Of a stretch of DNA of 7,007 nt, positions 5,396-7,007 are shown in pieces. The DNA is from Candidatus Solincola jinzensis (lineage in GTDB: Bacteria > Actinomycetota > Geothermincolia > Geothermincolales > RBG-13-55-18). Location: positions 1 through 7,007 of the forward strand of contig JACVJG010000150.1 of assembly GCA_015711875.1 (NCBI GenBank), given 5' to 3'. Numbering within the stretch: position 1 is the first letter of the stretch; every line of letters begins with the position of its first letter. The notes beneath the pieces were generated by a model. It worked only from the letters and a program-made list of their open reading frames with translations. It was not told the DNA's origin and did no database searches. The position numbers and the translations under genes are program-made.

Positions 5396-5425
5396 CAGCG
5401 GCTTGCGAGGTAAAGGGAGTCCGGC

Positions 5426-7007
5426 ATGCCCATAGCCAGGATGCAGAAGATATCGGTGCTGGCGCCCCTGTACGCCAGGGAGGAGCTGGTGGACAAGCTC
5501 CACCGTATGGGAGCCGTTCACCTGCTGGATATGGATACGGTCGGCGGTGCCGAAGGCGAGGCGGTCATCGACCCCGTTCCCTTCGAGCCCGAGACCAGGA
5601 AGCTGCGGCTGGCGCTGGCGAGAACGGAGTTCATCCTACAGCTCTTCGAGCGCTTCGAGGAGGCCAAGAAGGGGTTGATCTCCGGTTTTCTCCAGGAAAA
5701 GGTGCATCTCACCATGGAGGAGTTCCTGGCCATCGAGGGGGAGTTGGACCTTCCGGCCCTCTACCATGAGCTGGAGGATATGGATATCGAGCTCCGGCAG
5801 GTGGAATCGGAGATCTCCCGCCTGGAAGGGGACCTGGAGACCCTCGATCCCTGGAAAGAGCTGGATTATCCCCTCGAGTCCGCGTATGGGCTGAAGAGCG
5901 TGGGATTTCACCTCGGGGCGTTGCAGCACCAGCGCCTCCAGGACTGGGAGTGGGAAATGGAGTCGCGTTGCCCGCTCAGCGCCTGGGAAGCAATTGAGAG
6001 ACGGGCGGAGAGGGTGTTCTTGGCGGCGATCGTGCACCCGGACGACGCGGCCGAGTTCGCGTCCCTGGCCTCGGCGCTGGAGCTGGAGCGAGTGGAGCTC
6101 GGGGACAGGAAGGGAGCGGTCCCGGAGGAGATCTCGCTCGCGAGGGAACGGCTGGAGGCGGCGCGGGAGAGGAGGAGGGAGCTCGAGGAGAGCATCAAAG
6201 AGCGCTTCCCCCTCAAGCCGAAGCTGCTGGCCCTCAAGGAGTACCTGGAGAACCTTCTCCAGAAGGAAGAGGTGAAAGGCCGTTTCCTGCATACCCGGCG
6301 CGTCGTGGCCCTGCAGGGATGGGTGGAGGAGGAGCGCATAGAGGAGATGCGTCATGGGCTGGAGGAGCTGGGGCAACCCCTGGACGTGGACTTCGAACCA
6401 CCAGCCGAAGAGGAGATCGTCCCCACGCTGCTCGTCAACCGCAGGCGCATACGCCCCGCCGAGACCCTTATCAACCTCTTCGGCTTGCCTAACACGGGAG
6501 AGACCGATCCCACTCCATTCGTGGCGCCGTTCTTCATACTCTTTTTCGGCATGTGCATCGGCGACGTGGGCTACGGGATCATCCTCACCCTGGCCTTCTG
6601 GCTGGCCATGAAGAAGCTGGACGTGAGCGAGAACGCGCGCAAGTTCTTCCGCCTCTTCATGTACTGCGGCATGGCCACCATCCTGGTGGGCATATTCACG
6701 CGGGGTTATTTCGGCATCGAGGGCGAAAGCCTGCCCGGCTTCCTTAAATTCCCAGGTACTCTGGATATCCTCAACGATCCCATACCCATCATGCTGGTAT
6801 GCGCTGCCCTGGGACTGATCCACATCTCTATCGGGGTGGCCATAGAGATGTACGACAACATGCGCCACAACTCGATATGGCTGGGCTTCTGCGAGCAGGG
6901 GACCACCCTGCTGCTCTGGCTGGGGATCGCGGTCATGGCGGTGGGGGCCGGCGTCAAGGTGGAGGCCTTGAAGTCGGCGGGTATGTTCATCATGATCGCC
7001 GGCATCG
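5426..7007 (+). CDS. ntpI: V/A-type ATPase subunit I (a subunit), 3' end cut
   Basis: The frame is open from ATG 5426 to the window edge (527 codons seen). The N-terminus (RMQKISVLAP, 5-14, then a Gly-Ala-Val-His-Leu turn at about 35) is typical of subunit I/a. The cytoplasmic half contains helical hairpin segments at about 108-142 and 236-286, and a VALQGWVEEE stretch near 294-303, as in the stalk-contacting domain. The membrane half begins near residue 363 (TPFVAPFF) and carries FFGMCIGDVGYG in the first helix, a family hallmark. Further hydrophobic segments lie at about 407-425, 453-475 and 493-510, with another beginning at 517. Subunit I forms the ion half-channels beside the K-subunit ring and anchors the peripheral stalks. 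The essential arginine and last helices lie beyond the window, so completeness cannot be judged, and Na+ versus H+ coupling is decided mainly by the K subunit, also not visible. The Shine-Dalgarno AAAGGGAG lies about 7 nt before the ATG. Confidence 0.96.
   Translation, partial: MPIARMQKISVLAPLYAREELVDKLHRMGAVHLLDMDTVGGAEGEAVIDPVPFEPETRKLRLALARTEFILQLFERFEEAKKGLISGFLQEKVHLTMEEFLAIEGELDLPALYHELEDMDIELRQVESEISRLEGDLETLDPWKELDYPLESAYGLKSVGFHLGALQHQRLQDWEWEMESRCPLSAWEAIERRAERVFLAAIVHPDDAAEFASLASALELERVELGDRKGAVPEEISLARERLEAARERRRELEESIKERFPLKPKLLALKEYLENLLQKEEVKGRFLHTRRVVALQGWVEEERIEEMRHGLEELGQPLDVDFEPPAEEEIVPTLLVNRRRIRPAETLINLFGLPNTGETDPTPFVAPFFILFFGMCIGDVGYGIILTLAFWLAMKKLDVSENARKFFRLFMYCGMATILVGIFTRGYFGIEGESLPGFLKFPGTLDILNDPIPIMLVCAALGLIHISIGVAIEMYDNMRHNSIWLGFCEQGTTLLLWLGIAVMAVGAGVKVEALKSAGMFIMIAGI

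Noticed and set aside
5636..6868. 410-codon open frame on the minus strand
   Set aside because: It lies entirely opposite the clearly conserved subunit I gene and has no recognisable domain; its composition is that of an antisense shadow in GC-rich DNA.

Overview
The window reads as a 7-kb stretch of a high-GC bacterial chromosome in which every supported gene is on the + strand. The two-gene TrkA/RCK pair closely resembles, from memory, the CeoB/CeoC pair of Actinobacteria. A V/A-type ATPase cluster is unusual for that phylum, so a deep-branching, probably anaerobic actinobacterium is a reasonable but unproven guess. Both ends are cut through genes.

Layout: (1) positions 1-1169 hold the C-terminal part of a P-type cation ATPase. 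Its transmembrane cation-binding segments look like the Na+/K+-ATPase (P2C) class rather than the Ca2+ pump class. (2) 1170-1293 is a 124-nt gap with a weak candidate promoter. (3) 1294-4734 is a tight run of four soluble TrkA/RCK genes carrying five complete RCK modules in the order A, B, A-A (fused), B. (4) 4735-5071 is a 337-nt intergenic stretch with small inverted repeats and an AT-rich island containing a good sigma70-like promoter. (5) From 5072 a V/A-type ATPase operon begins with a coiled-coil peripheral-stalk subunit, followed by the large membrane subunit I/a, which runs off the window.

Functionally this is a cation-homeostasis neighbourhood: a primary cation pump, an array of nucleotide-sensing RCK subunits of the kind that gate K+ channels and transporters, and a rotary ion-translocating ATPase. 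No channel-forming Trk/Ktr membrane subunit lies inside the window, so the partner of the five RCK modules is an open question.

The most striking details are: (a) the fourth RCK gene seems to start at a non-canonical AUA codon behind a perfect Shine-Dalgarno sequence, where an ancestral ATGA stop/start overlap has become ATAA; (b) the A-B-AA-B organisation, with a 238-codon internal duplication without indels across the nucleotide-binding domains; (c) two RCK subtypes that differ systematically in nucleotide-pocket motifs. No RNA gene, CRISPR array, insertion sequence or integrase was seen.
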